Shown here in pieces: positions 1-8,214 of a stretch of DNA of 64,000 nt. The DNA is taken from NCBI RefSeq assembly GCF_016406125.1, contig NZ_CP066339.1, positions 2,976,001 through 3,040,000 of the forward strand. The letters run 5' to 3'. Every line of letters starts with the position of its first letter. Positions within the stretch are counted from its first letter, which is position 1. This DNA comes from Alicyclobacillus sp. SO9. Lineage in GTDB: Bacteria > Bacillota > Bacilli > Alicyclobacillales > Alicyclobacillaceae. Below the pieces are notes generated by a model. That model saw only the letters and a program-made list of their open reading frames with translations, had not been told where the DNA came from and searched no databases. The position numbers and the translations under genes are program-made.

Positions 1-547
1 TTACAGCATCCCACAAGATGGCCCACCCGCCATTCAGAGTCGCAACTAACACCCCGGCAACTGCTGGACCGACAATCTTGGCAGCACTTTTCGATGTATT
101 GAGCAGCGCATTAGCCTGCCTGATATCCTCCCTGGAAACGACCTCAGGAACAATTCCGCGCATAGCAGGAGATGTGAAGGCACTCATCACACCACTTATC
201 AGAGCAAAGAGAAGAATCCAACGCGGATTGAAACCCATCAGAACAATCAGCGCAATGACTGCCTGAGAGAACCCAGAACCTAAATTGCTTAAGACCATCA
301 ACCTATCCCGGCGATAGCGGTCGGCAACTCCGCCCCCTACAAGCACCATTAGAACATGTGGGAGAATTTCCGCAGCCAAAATGTATCCCAATAGATTGCG
401 ACCATGCGGCGTGTCGAGAACAGCAAAGGCAAGAACCAACGGTGTCATCCCACTGCCAAATAGCGAAACGGACTGCCCCAAGTAGAACCATCGGAACTGA
501 GGGCTGTGGAGCGCACCTTTGAGCAACCTTGACTTAAACTTCAGCAT
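1..547 (-). CDS. MFS transporter, N-terminal part (cut by the left edge)
   Basis: The reverse strand reads without a stop from an ATG at 547 to the window edge, about 182 residues. The N terminus is basic (MLKFKSRLLKG) and is followed by hydrophobic helices. Between helices 2 and 3 lies GGGVADRYRRDRLMV, the classic MFS loop motif, and further on FTSPAMRGIVPEVV resembles the MefA/enterobactin-exporter branch (MFS_3). This suggests a proton-driven exporter of a drug or small molecule in the plasma membrane. The substrate cannot be read. The C-terminal half lies outside the window, so intactness is unknown. A similar exporter lies at 13716-14954. Confidence 0.85.
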   Translation of the reverse strand, partial: MLKFKSRLLKGALHSPQFRWFYLGQSVSLFGSGMTPLVLAFAVLDTPHGRNLLGYILAAEILPHVLMVLVGGGVADRYRRDRLMVLSNLGSGFSQAVIALIVLMGFNPRWILLFALISGVMSAFTSPAMRGIVPEVVSREDIRQANALLNTSKSAAKIVGPAVAGVLVATLNGGWAILWDAV

Positions 548-648
548 GAATCTTGTGGGCACCTCCATCCCAGTGATACGGCACTGTACACAACACGGAC
601 ATCCACTCAGGCATCCTCGGTTGTTTCATAGACGTACTATTCAAATCG

Positions 649-1050
649 CTATCGGATTCTGCGATTGTCCTCCTGTTTAAGCCAATAGCGAAGTCCTTTG
701 CCCGCGTATGGCTCGTCTGTGTAACGAGGAACAACGTGAAAATGGGCATGGGGAATCGTTTGATTCGATACCAGTCCAACATTCCATCCCAGAGTGTATC
801 CATCCGGATGAAACCGCTCATCTAGATTACTTTTTACTTGGTGCAAGAGTTCATAGATTCCGGTCCATTCATTTAGCGACAGGTCAAACGTTGTTTGCCT
901 ATGCTCCTTTGGAACAATAACGCCACTGCCTTCCAAAACGTCTTGGTGACCATCGTGTTGTAGAAAGTAACACGTGTCATTTTCAAACACGATGTGTTGG
1001 TGCGAATCTTGCTGCGGGTGACAAAAAGGACATTTCGATATTTTTTCCAA
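649..1050 (-). CDS. HIT family protein (histidine-triad nucleotide hydrolase/transferase)
   Basis: This 133-residue protein has the HIT signature HAHFHVV near residue 101, the His-x-His-x-His triad whose middle histidine attacks the alpha-phosphate of nucleotides. An N-terminal CPFC pair followed by HPQQ may bind zinc. The length is normal for bacterial HIT hydrolases, which split AMP from nucleotide conjugates. The start is a TTG preceded by a GGGGG ribosome site; no ATG gives a better N terminus. The physiological substrate is not predictable. The gene stands alone between the MFS gene and a GNAT gene, all on the same strand. Confidence 0.85.
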   Translation of the reverse strand: MEKISKCPFCHPQQDSHQHIVFENDTCYFLQHDGHQDVLEGSGVIVPKEHRQTTFDLSLNEWTGIYELLHQVKSNLDERFHPDGYTLGWNVGLVSNQTIPHAHFHVVPRYTDEPYAGKGLRYWLKQEDNRRIR

Positions 1051-1185
1051 TCAAACACCCCCTGTATTCATCCATATATTCCAGTTCGAACCATGAACAA
1101 TACTCCAAGAGTTCGTCAATTGCTTCAATGATAAGGTCTGGTTTTCATCCCATTTATGTATAATGACACCAGGCTCTCCTTTGTG

Positions 1186-1719
1186 TCACAACATGAATTG
1201 CTGACGTTTGATGCTATAGACTCGTACCCTGCGGTTACAGGACTGGTCTACAGTTTCCCGCTCCAAATGCATTCCAAGTTTGTACATGATGCGTTCGGAC
1301 CCGGTGTTACCTATTTGACAAATACTCAGTATCTCACTCAAGTCACAATTTTCGAATCCGAAGCGTAAAGCCTCTCTTGCAGCTTCCGTGGCAATTCCTC
1401 TTCCCCAGAATGACCTACCTAACCGCCAGCCAATTTCCACAGCAGGCATGATTTCAGGCAAAAAAGCAGGCACAGACAGTCCAACAAATCCAGCTAACTC
1501 ACCGGTGGCAACAATCTCTACTGCAAATAAGCCAAAGCCAAGTTCCTCCCACGTCTCTTCACACCGCCTGACAAATATTCTAGTCTGCTCCTCCGTCCGT
1601 GTGTCCCCTCCACCAATCCACTGCATTACCTCTGGGTCAGCGTTTATGCGTGACATGGACACAATGTCCTTTTCAGTCCATCGTCGTAACAGCAGTCGTG
1701 TTGTCTCTAGTCTTGGCAC
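1186..1719 (-). CDS. GNAT family N-acetyltransferase (RimJ/RimL-like)
   Basis: This 177-residue protein opens with the beta strand typical of RimJ/RimL-type enzymes (LETTRLLLRRWTEKD). The acetyl-CoA pyrophosphate-binding motif A appears as GRSFWGRGIATEA around residues 101-113, with the R/Q-x-x-G-x-G/A pattern at WGRGIA. The C-terminal half contains the usual N-x-x-S motif (GNTGSERIMYKLGM). The start is GTG with a GGGAGG ribosome site eight to nine bases upstream. It would transfer acetyl from acetyl-CoA to an amine of a protein N terminus or small molecule; the acceptor is unknown. It is transcribed away from the ArsR regulator at 2006. Confidence 0.85.
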   Translation of the reverse strand: MPRLETTRLLLRRWTEKDIVSMSRINADPEVMQWIGGGDTRTEEQTRIFVRRCEETWEELGFGLFAVEIVATGELAGFVGLSVPAFLPEIMPAVEIGWRLGRSFWGRGIATEAAREALRFGFENCDLSEILSICQIGNTGSERIMYKLGMHLERETVDQSCNRRVRVYSIKRQQFML

Positions 1720-1924
1720 TTGTCTGTCCCTCCCCTGGCAATATCACGTCCTTAATCGAAATCCGTATATGGAGGCTCTCAACCAAGATGACGAGTCATT
1801 GAGACGATTCATCCCGTATGAATGAGGAAACTCATGTGTCTGTGCATAAGTTAACAGAACATCAATTCTCGTCCTCTCGCAACAGAGATCGATATGGACT
1901 TTGAATCAACGATGTCGATACTTG

Positions 1925-1953
1925 TTGACATTCACACTCGTGCTCTCTATTAT
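1925..1953 (+). promoter_or_regulatory. Sigma-A type promoter of the ArsR/ABC exporter operon
   Basis: A perfect -35 hexamer TTGACA (1925-1930), a 17-base spacer and a -10 hexamer TATTAT (1948-1953) lie 55-80 bases upstream of the GTG start at 2006. Transcription should begin near 1960. No competing promoter is visible in 1720-2005, which otherwise holds nothing I recognise. Confidence 0.75.
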
Positions 1954-1982
1954 ATTACCGCATTTACAAAATGCAGATTTTG

Positions 1983-2000
1983 ATTAACCAAATGGTTAAT
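1983..2000 (+). promoter_or_regulatory. Palindromic operator, probably for the ArsR-type regulator
   Basis: ATTAACCAAATGGTTAAT is a perfect 8-base inverted repeat with a 2-base centre, placed between the promoter and the start codon of the regulator gene. Position and symmetry fit an autoregulatory winged-helix repressor site. That the adjacent ArsR-type protein binds it is inference. Confidence 0.65.
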
Positions 2001-2005
2001 CTGGA

Positions 2006-3058
2006 GTGAGTGTTATTAAGGACCAGTCAAGAGACGATAGGCTGCGCAAAGTTGTCCACGTTGAGGTCGCCCAATACTTTGAGACATTTAGCAGCTTGCA
2101 TGTGCTCACCCGGCCTGACCATCACCCATTTCGGTTGGAATGGGCCCACGAAGTAAGAACATTGTTACCAGCCACATTGATGAGTGAAATCCACATGCTC
2201 GGTGAAATCACAGATCAATGGCTAGCTTTGCTCGATCTACATCGGTCGGAGGAACGAAACGGATCCATAAAGACAACACTGTCACGCCTGAATACGATGC
2301 CAGATGCAGAACTAATTGTCACCCTGCTGAATCAGAGATTCTCCCTAGGACAAGTGTTGCTGGCTCTACACAGCGATTCTGAACGAAAGCACATGCCGAT
2401 ATCCGAGGCACAGCGTTTTCTCTTTACAAACCTGCCCACGATACGCAGGCGAATTAGCCACTGCATCGAGCACTACTATGACATCCATTTTCAGAAGGAA
2501 TGGACACGTATTGAACCATGGCTTGTTCAAGCCAGTCGTGAGTTTTTTGACAAGTTGCGTGAGAATCCAACGCACGCACTAGGTGAACTGCACCCTCGAT
2601 TACACATTAAAGAAGATGCCATCTATGCACAGAAGGCTGAACTTTATCGCTGGTCATACGATGAAATTCAGCGAATTGATATCAGGCCGACAACTTTTAT
2701 TGATCCACACTTGTTGATTGGCATCAATTCCGAACGCTTATCCTTTGCACTACCTGTGCATGTGCCTGGGATTTCAAAGAACGAAGAAGTGCCGTCCGAC
2801 CTGGTACGTATGTTCAAAGTGCTGGCCGACTCAACACGGCTGAAAATCGTTCGTTCTCTATATGAGCAACCCTACTGTACGCAACAACTCGCACATATCC
2901 ACAACATTTCTGAGGCGGCCATATCAAAGCATTTGCGACAGTTACAAGAGGCCAATTTCATTTCATCACGGCGTCGTGGAAATTATGTATTTTATCAACT
3001 CGAAACAAAAGAAATGGAACTACTCATCGTCTATCTGCGAAGTTTTTTGGAGCAATGA
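2006..3058 (+). CDS. ArsR-family winged-helix regulator with a large N-terminal domain
   Basis: The C-terminal 90 residues are an ArsR-type winged helix: VRMFKVLADSTRLKIVRSLY, then a recognition-helix region ISEAAISKHLRQLQEA and a wing RRRGNYVFYQL. The first 250 residues form a separate domain of the type found in DUF5937-like regulators (a SSLHVLTRPDHHPFRLEW segment near residue 29). The total of 350 residues is about three times a plain ArsR protein. The GTG start is the only in-frame start after the TAA at 1997, but the GGAG that could serve as ribosome site overlaps it, so initiation may be weak. It precedes three ABC exporter genes by 12 bases and a palindrome lies just upstream, so it probably represses its own operon and responds to a ligand exported by that system. 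Confidence 0.8.
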   Translation: MSVIKDQSRDDRLRKVVHVEVAQYFETFSSLHVLTRPDHHPFRLEWAHEVRTLLPATLMSEIHMLGEITDQWLALLDLHRSEERNGSIKTTLSRLNTMPDAELIVTLLNQRFSLGQVLLALHSDSERKHMPISEAQRFLFTNLPTIRRRISHCIEHYYDIHFQKEWTRIEPWLVQASREFFDKLRENPTHALGELHPRLHIKEDAIYAQKAELYRWSYDEIQRIDIRPTTFIDPHLLIGINSERLSFALPVHVPGISKNEEVPSDLVRMFKVLADSTRLKIVRSLYEQPYCTQQLAHIHNISEAAISKHLRQLQEANFISSRRRGNYVFYQLETKEMELLIVYLRSFLEQ

Positions 3059-3070
3059 GGAGGGTCAATC

Positions 3071-3880
3071 ATGTGGCAAGTGGCGAAAGCAACCATCGTT
3101 CGCAATCATATTTCAAACCAGCGTGCCTACCCATGGACTTTCTCGCTGGGACATATCGTCGGCGGTATCTATCTGGTGTTAGTGTCCTTCTTCTCTTATC
3201 ACTACCTCATTCATGGTCAGTTGAACGCACGATTTGCAAAATACGCCGGCAGTCATGACTATCTGAGCTTTGCCATCATCGGCGGACTTCTAGGTACGCT
3301 CTCCATTTCCATGTTGATGAATGTATCAAGAGCGCTCATTACCGAATTGCGCGAAGGAACATTGGAAGTTCTCTTACTTTCGCCAGCGCGCAAATCAGGG
3401 TATTTTCTCGGTACCACCATTCAGCAAATGTATCGGATTGGCTTAGAGTTTATTCCCGTCATGATACTCGGACTATTCTTGGGGCTAAGACTGACACACG
3501 CCAACTGGATGTCCGTCTTCCCTGCCCTGCTTCTCTACCTATTTGCCTGTTTTGCTATGGCACTTGTCCTCGGTGCCGTCATGGTGTCAACTCGGGACAC
3601 CTACATCGTCCAAAATACGCTGTTTGCGATGACAGCACTGGTCTGCGGCTTTCAATTTCCGACTCAATACTTACCGGCGCCACTACAGTGGCTTGGTCAA
3701 ATCTTCCCCCTTACCCAATCACTACAATTACTACGAGACAGCGTTCTTTCCGGCACTTCTATCTGGGACGCATGGCAGCAAGTGACGGACGTCATCAGTT
3801 TATGTATCATTTACAGCCTTGTCGGCATCATCGCTATCAAGCATGTCCTGAGGCACGTGTTTGAACGCAGTATTGCTTAG
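3071..3880 (+). CDS. ABC-2 type transporter permease (first of two)
   Basis: This 269-residue integral membrane protein has about six hydrophobic segments and the ABC-2 layout: an N-terminal helix, a cytoplasmic stretch RALITELREGTLEVLLLSPAR, and paired helices at the C terminus. The E-x-G-T-L-E-x-L-x-x-S/T-P motif is characteristic of exporter permeases of the NodJ/DrrB class. The ATG has an AGGAGGG ribosome site directly after the stop of the regulator, indicating co-transcription. It should form the membrane channel with the second permease (4913-5725), energised by the ATPase at 3919. Confidence 0.87.
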   Translation: MWQVAKATIVRNHISNQRAYPWTFSLGHIVGGIYLVLVSFFSYHYLIHGQLNARFAKYAGSHDYLSFAIIGGLLGTLSISMLMNVSRALITELREGTLEVLLLSPARKSGYFLGTTIQQMYRIGLEFIPVMILGLFLGLRLTHANWMSVFPALLLYLFACFAMALVLGAVMVSTRDTYIVQNTLFAMTALVCGFQFPTQYLPAPLQWLGQIFPLTQSLQLLRDSVLSGTSIWDAWQQVTDVISLCIIYSLVGIIAIKHVLRHVFERSIA

Positions 3881-3918
3881 AACGAAATTCGCCTATCGAG
3901 CGATGAGGAGGTCTCCGT

Positions 3919-4944
3919 ATGATTGAAGTCAATTCTGTTACGAAGATTTATGAAGTGAAAATGAAAGCTGGCTGGCTGCGCAAACGCAAAGAGCAAAAAA
4001 TTGCGGTAGACAACTTGTCGATGCAACTACGTCCAGGGGAAATCGTCGGTTTACTCGGCCTCAACGGAGCTGGGAAGACCACCACCATCAAGATGCTCTC
4101 CACGCTGCTTGCACCAACCAGCGGGATCATCACCATCGACGGCCTGGACAGTGAGCGTCATCGCCGCGCCATTCAGGCGAGAGTAAACATGATTGCTGGC
4201 GGCGAACGTATGCTCTACTGGCGGTTGACAGGCCGAGAGAATCTTGAATACTTTGGACGGCTCTATGGTCTGTCAGAAGCAGAGATTGCGAAGCGCATCG
4301 AAGAACTGCTCACCGAGGTGGACCTGTTGGAGTCTGCCGACATTCCCGTCGAAAAGTATTCAAAGGGCATGAAGCAACGGTTGCAAATTGCCCGAGGGCT
4401 CATCAACAATCCGTCGTACCTGTTCCTCGATGAGCCGACCCTCGGACTCGATGCGCCGATTGCACGTCAGCTGCGGAAAATGGTAAAGCGACTCGCCACT
4501 GAACACGGCAAAGGGATACTGCTCACCAGCCACTATTTACAAGAAGTCGAGGAACTGTGCAATCGCGTCTATGTCATCAATCACGGTCAAGTTATCCTCA
4601 GTGGGACGCCACAAACCGTTGTTCGAAACGTAGCGGGCTATGAGGTGATTCATTTGCAACTGAGCCAATGGTCAGACTTGATGACAAAAAACTTGCATCA
4701 TGCACATCAAGTGCCGTTCGAAGCTATCCATGTCCAGACTGACGAGGCGACGCAGCAAAGTCGTCTGTCCATCACAACGGAATCTTCAGACGCTTTGATA
4801 CCAAAGATCCTTCGTTGGTTAGCAGAGCAGGATACACATATTTTCTCCCTGCAGGTAGAAAAACCGACTTTGGAAGATGCCATCATCCGATTGTCCGAAG
4901 GAGGTGGCAAAGATGTCGCAATTCTGGCAGGCATTCAAGGCTGA
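3919..4944 (+). CDS. ABC transporter ATP-binding protein (exporter type)
   Basis: All ABC motifs are present: Walker A GLNGAGKTTT near residue 48, signature YSKGMKQRLQIARG near 151, Walker B YLFLDEPTLGLD, and the switch histidine in LLTSHYLQEVEELC. A roughly 100-residue C-terminal extension (from about 230) is typical of DrrA/CcmA-like ATPases of drug and lipid exporters. At 341 residues it is of normal length. The ATG at 3919 has a good GAGGAGG site. The gene lies between two distinct permeases, so one ATPase homodimer probably powers a heterodimeric channel. The substrate is unknown; no immunity or biosynthesis gene is nearby. Confidence 0.92.
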   Translation: MIEVNSVTKIYEVKMKAGWLRKRKEQKIAVDNLSMQLRPGEIVGLLGLNGAGKTTTIKMLSTLLAPTSGIITIDGLDSERHRRAIQARVNMIAGGERMLYWRLTGRENLEYFGRLYGLSEAEIAKRIEELLTEVDLLESADIPVEKYSKGMKQRLQIARGLINNPSYLFLDEPTLGLDAPIARQLRKMVKRLATEHGKGILLTSHYLQEVEELCNRVYVINHGQVILSGTPQTVVRNVAGYEVIHLQLSQWSDLMTKNLHHAHQVPFEAIHVQTDEATQQSRLSITTESSDALIPKILRWLAEQDTHIFSLQVEKPTLEDAIIRLSEGGGKDVAILAGIQG

Positions 4945-5725
4945 AGTGAGAAAGCAACACCATGATTCGTTTGGCAGTCGGGCAGTGTTTTTCTCATTGC
5001 TTTTTTGGCCCGTACTTGGGTTCTTGTCCTCATACTATGCCATGAAACCCTATCGTATTGGTAAGGGGTCTGTCCTCAGTCACGTCATACCAGGGGGCAA
5101 CATCGTACTGTTTTTATTGAGCGGATTCCTCGTGTTTCAGCTGTTTTGGACCGTCGTCCAGTCTGCTTGGACTTTTGCCCAAGAGCGACAGATGGGGACC
5201 TTGGAAATAATTTTTCTGACACCAGCGTCAAAAATGGCGTTTTTGCTGGGTCGATCCGCATATGGACTGTTTAGCGGCATGTGGATGTTTGCAGCGTTTT
5301 CAACGTTGACCTTTATCTTTATTGCAAATTTAGCCCATATTGCTCCAGGGTATCTACTACTGTCCATTCTGCTGTCCCTCTTCTCGGCCCTCGTGTGGGG
5401 CGCATTTCTCAGTGCCATCTCCCTGTTTTCACGCGACTCTGGATTTGTCTACTACGCTTTCGGTGAACCCATGAATCTATTTGGCGGCGTCCGCATCCCG
5501 CCGTCTGTCTTTCCCATTTGGGCAAAAGGTCTTGCATTGCTCTTTCCTGTTACTTACAGCTTATTTCTCATCCGCTCTGCCATCAATGGTACGATTACCG
5601 CCAATTGGTGGATTGTCATGGCGGCCCTTTTGCTCATTAACGCCGGACTGATTTGGGGTACAAAACTGTTGTTGAAACGCGCCGAACAATACGCCCGAAA
5701 ACAGGGAAACTGGACCATGTTTTGA
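4913..5725 (+). CDS. ABC-2 type transporter permease (second)
   Basis: This permease of about 270 residues has six predicted membrane helices and the conserved cytoplasmic stretch FAQERQMGTLEIIFLTPAS, equivalent to the motif in the first permease. The frame is open further upstream, but the ATG at 4913 is preceded by GAAGGAGG at 4897-4904, so translation very likely starts there, inside the last 32 bases of the ATPase gene. This overlap suggests translational coupling and fixed stoichiometry. It is the last gene of the regulator-permease-ATPase-permease operon. Confidence 0.87.
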   Translation: MSQFWQAFKAEVRKQHHDSFGSRAVFFSLLFWPVLGFLSSYYAMKPYRIGKGSVLSHVIPGGNIVLFLLSGFLVFQLFWTVVQSAWTFAQERQMGTLEIIFLTPASKMAFLLGRSAYGLFSGMWMFAAFSTLTFIFIANLAHIAPGYLLLSILLSLFSALVWGAFLSAISLFSRDSGFVYYAFGEPMNLFGGVRIPPSVFPIWAKGLALLFPVTYSLFLIRSAINGTITANWWIVMAALLLINAGLIWGTKLLLKRAEQYARKQGNWTMF

Positions 5726-6105
5726 GGGTGCAACCACATCCATGTTGTAGGTCGGTCCGACAACATAAAACGGGATCGTTACCACAGGGAATAGGGTGAT
5801 TACATCGCCAACGCTGTCATGGCGATAACCAAAGACTCCTTTCCTCCCACATAGTTATCATTAGTTCACCGAGAACTACCAAAACAAAAAACCGCAGCAG
5901 ACGTTCTGCTACGGTCGGGGATGTACCGTTGAAACAACTCATATGCCCAGTCACCTATGTATAGGGAGAAATGGGCACACGTATCCCCTGATGTCGCAAA
6001 GTAGCGTTAAACAAGAATAATTCATCGCCGCGGACATATATGCCCACCTCCTTGTGATCTCAAGTTCCTTCCATGTTAGGCATGTCACTATGACCAGTAT
6101 AAATT
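5726..6105. other. Intergenic region with stem-loops
   Basis: I see no gene in these 380 bases, which separate the converging ABC operon and lipoprotein gene. They contain a 7-base inverted repeat ATGTTGT/ACAACAT (5742-5766) with an inner GTCGG/CCGAC, a second repeat ATCGCCA/TGGCGAT (5804-5826), and the reverse-strand terminator described separately. The first stem-loop, 17 bases after the ABC operon, may end that transcript although it lacks a T tract. Confidence 0.5.
5881..5914 (-). terminator. Rho-independent terminator for the 6106-6951 gene
   Basis: On the reverse strand a 10-base stem with one mismatch (5892-5901 with 5905-5914) and a 3-base loop is followed by a T-rich run, TTTTTTGTTTT. 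It lies about 190 bases beyond the stop of the lipoprotein gene. Confidence 0.7.
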
Positions 6106-6951
6106 TTATGAGTAGCCAGAATGCGTTGTACGATTTGCGTAAACAACGGTTCTTGCAGTTTTTAGCGTTTCAGAAAGAGTCGCCATAGAGAGGGAGTACC
6201 ATTGCTCATTGTTGTACGTCCAAGTCACCCGAAAACTAGGTCGGTTGCCAGCCCATATCGCTTGCACATATCCGCGTGATGCCTTTGGAACCGGTAACCC
6301 GGTCTTTGCTATGAAGCCTGCAATGGTGTTCGCCATTCGTGAAGCCTTAGGCTCAAATGTAGTACCTATCCCTTCAGCAACAAAGTGCCAGCCTTTATCG
6401 TTCCAAATGATGGCATTGTCGTATGACTTCGCGTTGAGATAATTAGTGGCGGATGTATTCTTCACCAGTATTATCGGTTTGTGAGTGGTAAACCTCCGTG
6501 TGGCAAAATCATGCGGAATAGAGTAGAACTTTAGATGGGATACAGTCTCCATATTACCAACCAGCGTAGCCATAGTGTACTTATTTGTACTGCTAGTCTT
6601 AGATCGCTCAAAGATGTCCATTGCATAAGAGTCTGGTGAAACATGTAAGTCAATTGCCAATTGACGTTTTACGGATAGGCTCGAGTCTAATTTCAGCGCT
6701 CTAGGCAGTGACACAAGAACTTTGGAGTGTGAACTGATGCTGTTTTGGACTGTGTTTGGCATCTGTAAGGAATTAGAGACGGCGAAGGTATAATTGGTGG
6801 TGGTTGCACTGTCATCACTTTTGGAACTTGTGACAGCATTGACTGAAGCACTGACATTGGTAGGCTTTACCGACCCAGTTGAACCGCAGCCTGATACTAA
6901 CAATGTCATTGCAACCATTGTTGCAATCATAATTGTAGAGGAACCCCTCAT
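6106..6951 (-). CDS. Putative lipoprotein of unknown function
   Basis: The protein of about 281 residues starts with a lipoprotein signal peptide: a short basic start (MRGSS), a hydrophobic core, and the lipobox LVSGC with cysteine at residue 22. The mature part is Ser/Thr-rich for 40 residues and then forms a mixed alpha/beta domain I do not recognise. The frame is open 19 codons further upstream, but the ATG at 6951 has GGAGG six bases before it and gives the shortest clean signal peptide. It should be anchored to the outer face of the membrane. A second lipoprotein of similar size lies at 9278-10138. No partner gene hints at its function. Confidence 0.7.
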   Translation of the reverse strand: MRGSSTIMIATMVAMTLLVSGCGSTGSVKPTNVSASVNAVTSSKSDDSATTTNYTFAVSNSLQMPNTVQNSISSHSKVLVSLPRALKLDSSLSVKRQLAIDLHVSPDSYAMDIFERSKTSSTNKYTMATLVGNMETVSHLKFYSIPHDFATRRFTTHKPIILVKNTSATNYLNAKSYDNAIIWNDKGWHFVAEGIGTTFEPKASRMANTIAGFIAKTGLPVPKASRGYVQAIWAGNRPSFRVTWTYNNEQWYSLSMATLSETLKTARTVVYANRTTHSGYS

Positions 6952-7046
6952 TTTCGGCCTCCATTTCATCTCATCAATTAGACGAAACTTGTCAGCAAGA
7001 CGTGACAATTACTCTCTACAGGTATGACAGTGCCTAGAATGCTAAC

Positions 7047-7055
7047 TGTTATAAT
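7047..7055 (+). promoter_or_regulatory. Extended -10 promoter element upstream of the TetR fragment
   Basis: TG, one base, then a perfect TATAAT (7050-7055) lie 25 bases before the ATG at 7080. No good -35 hexamer sits at normal spacing, as is common for extended -10 promoters. Confidence 0.5.
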
Positions 7056-7079
7056 ATGGAGGAATTGGAGAGGTGAAAT

Positions 7080-7316
7080 ATGGCGAGACCACTAAGTGAC
7101 GACAAGCGAAATGCAATTATTTCAGCAGCGATCCGCGTCATCTCATCTCAAGGTTTGAGTGCATCGACGGCTCTGATTGCAAAGGAAGCTGTTGTCTCTA
7201 ACGGAGCGTTATTCACCTACTTCGAAACCAAAGCAGATTTGTTTAATCGGCTCTCTATAGAGCTTAAGGAGAATCAATCAGCCATGTCATCCATCCCCAT
7301 GATGGTTCCGAGTTAA
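7080..7316 (+). pseudogene. TetR-family regulator, truncated to its DNA-binding domain
   Basis: The 78 codons encode only the N-terminal helix-turn-helix domain of a TetR repressor: KRNAIISAAIRVISSQGLSA, then the recognition helix region VSNGALFTYFETKADLFNRL. TetR proteins normally have 180-220 residues, and the whole ligand-binding and dimerisation domain is missing. The reading frame ends at TAA 7316, and the SDR gene begins 45 bases later. Promoter and ribosome site (GGAGAGGTG) are intact, so a short polypeptide may still be made. A deletion between an ancestral tetR and the SDR is the simplest explanation. Confidence 0.75.
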
Positions 7317-7361
7317 GTTATACTGTGTTTGAACCAAGTAAAAAACGGAAGGAAGTCCGCA

Positions 7362-8102
7362 ATGAAAGCACTCGTCACAGGCGCAAATAAAGGAATCGGT
7401 TTTGAAATCGCTCGCAATCTTGGAAAACGTGGCTATGACATTCTCGTCGGGGCGCGTGATGAAGCCCGTGGTCCAGCAGCAGTGGAGAAACTTGCCGCAG
7501 AAGGGATATCAGCGGCGTTCATCAAGATTGATTTGAATGATCTCGCTAGCCTACACACAGCGGCTAAAATGATTGATTCCCTCGATATATTGGTCAATAA
7601 TGCTGGAATCCCTGATAGTCTCAAGCCTGGACGCGCGGCGCTTGATATCACCAAGCACACATTTGACTATACAACTGAGGATCTACGCACCACGATGGAA
7701 ACGAATTTTCTCGGCACACACGAACTCACCAAGAATCTGCTGTCACGTCTGACAGACACCGGGAAAATCGTCAACATCACCGTTCCGATTTCACCGACCG
7801 AGTTTTGGCACCCGCTCGCTTACATCACGAGCAAAGCCGCACTCAACGTGATGACGCTGACTTACGCTTACGAATTTGAAAAAATGGGCAGCCACCGCCA
7901 GATTTTCGGCATCATGCCTGGTGCTGTAGCGACCGACTTGAACGGAATGGAAGCTGGTGCACACAGCGGCTTCGTCAAATCACTCGAAGCCGCAGGTCGG
8001 ATGTGTACCGACATTATCCTGTCTGACAAGAATCAAAACGGGCAAATGATTCAGTACGATGGAAAGACTGTCACAGATTATGAGATTCAACTGAGAGGCT
8101 AG
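7362..8102 (+). CDS. Short-chain dehydrogenase/reductase (SDR family)
   Basis: This 246-residue SDR shows the nucleotide-binding TGANKGIGFEIA motif at the N terminus, NNAG near residue 84, and the catalytic Y-x-x-x-K as YITSK. A basic residue in the second beta strand (GARDEARG) suggests NADPH. The ATG at 7362 follows GGAAGGAAG; an earlier in-frame start at 7329 lacks a ribosome site. The substrate is unknown; relatives reduce carbonyls, often under a TetR repressor. The truncated TetR gene directly upstream shares its strand and probably its transcript. Confidence 0.85.
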   Translation: MKALVTGANKGIGFEIARNLGKRGYDILVGARDEARGPAAVEKLAAEGISAAFIKIDLNDLASLHTAAKMIDSLDILVNNAGIPDSLKPGRAALDITKHTFDYTTEDLRTTMETNFLGTHELTKNLLSRLTDTGKIVNITVPISPTEFWHPLAYITSKAALNVMTLTYAYEFEKMGSHRQIFGIMPGAVATDLNGMEAGAHSGFVKSLEAAGRMCTDIILSDKNQNGQMIQYDGKTVTDYEIQLRG

Positions 8103-8129
8103 AGACATTCATCCCCTTCTTTGCACCCA

Positions 8130-8165
8130 GCCATCGTGGGCCACCCTGAGTAAACTCACGATGGC
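8130..8165. terminator. Hairpin between converging genes
   Basis: GCCATCGTG (8130-8138) and CACGATGGC (8157-8165) form a perfect 9-base stem with an 18-base loop in the gap between the converging SDR and hydrolase genes. There is no T tract, so it may be a weak or factor-assisted terminator. Confidence 0.4.
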
Positions 8166-8214
8166 ACTGCAATCACAAGGCATGAAACTGTCTGCCTTAG
8201 TCCATGTTGGCAGG

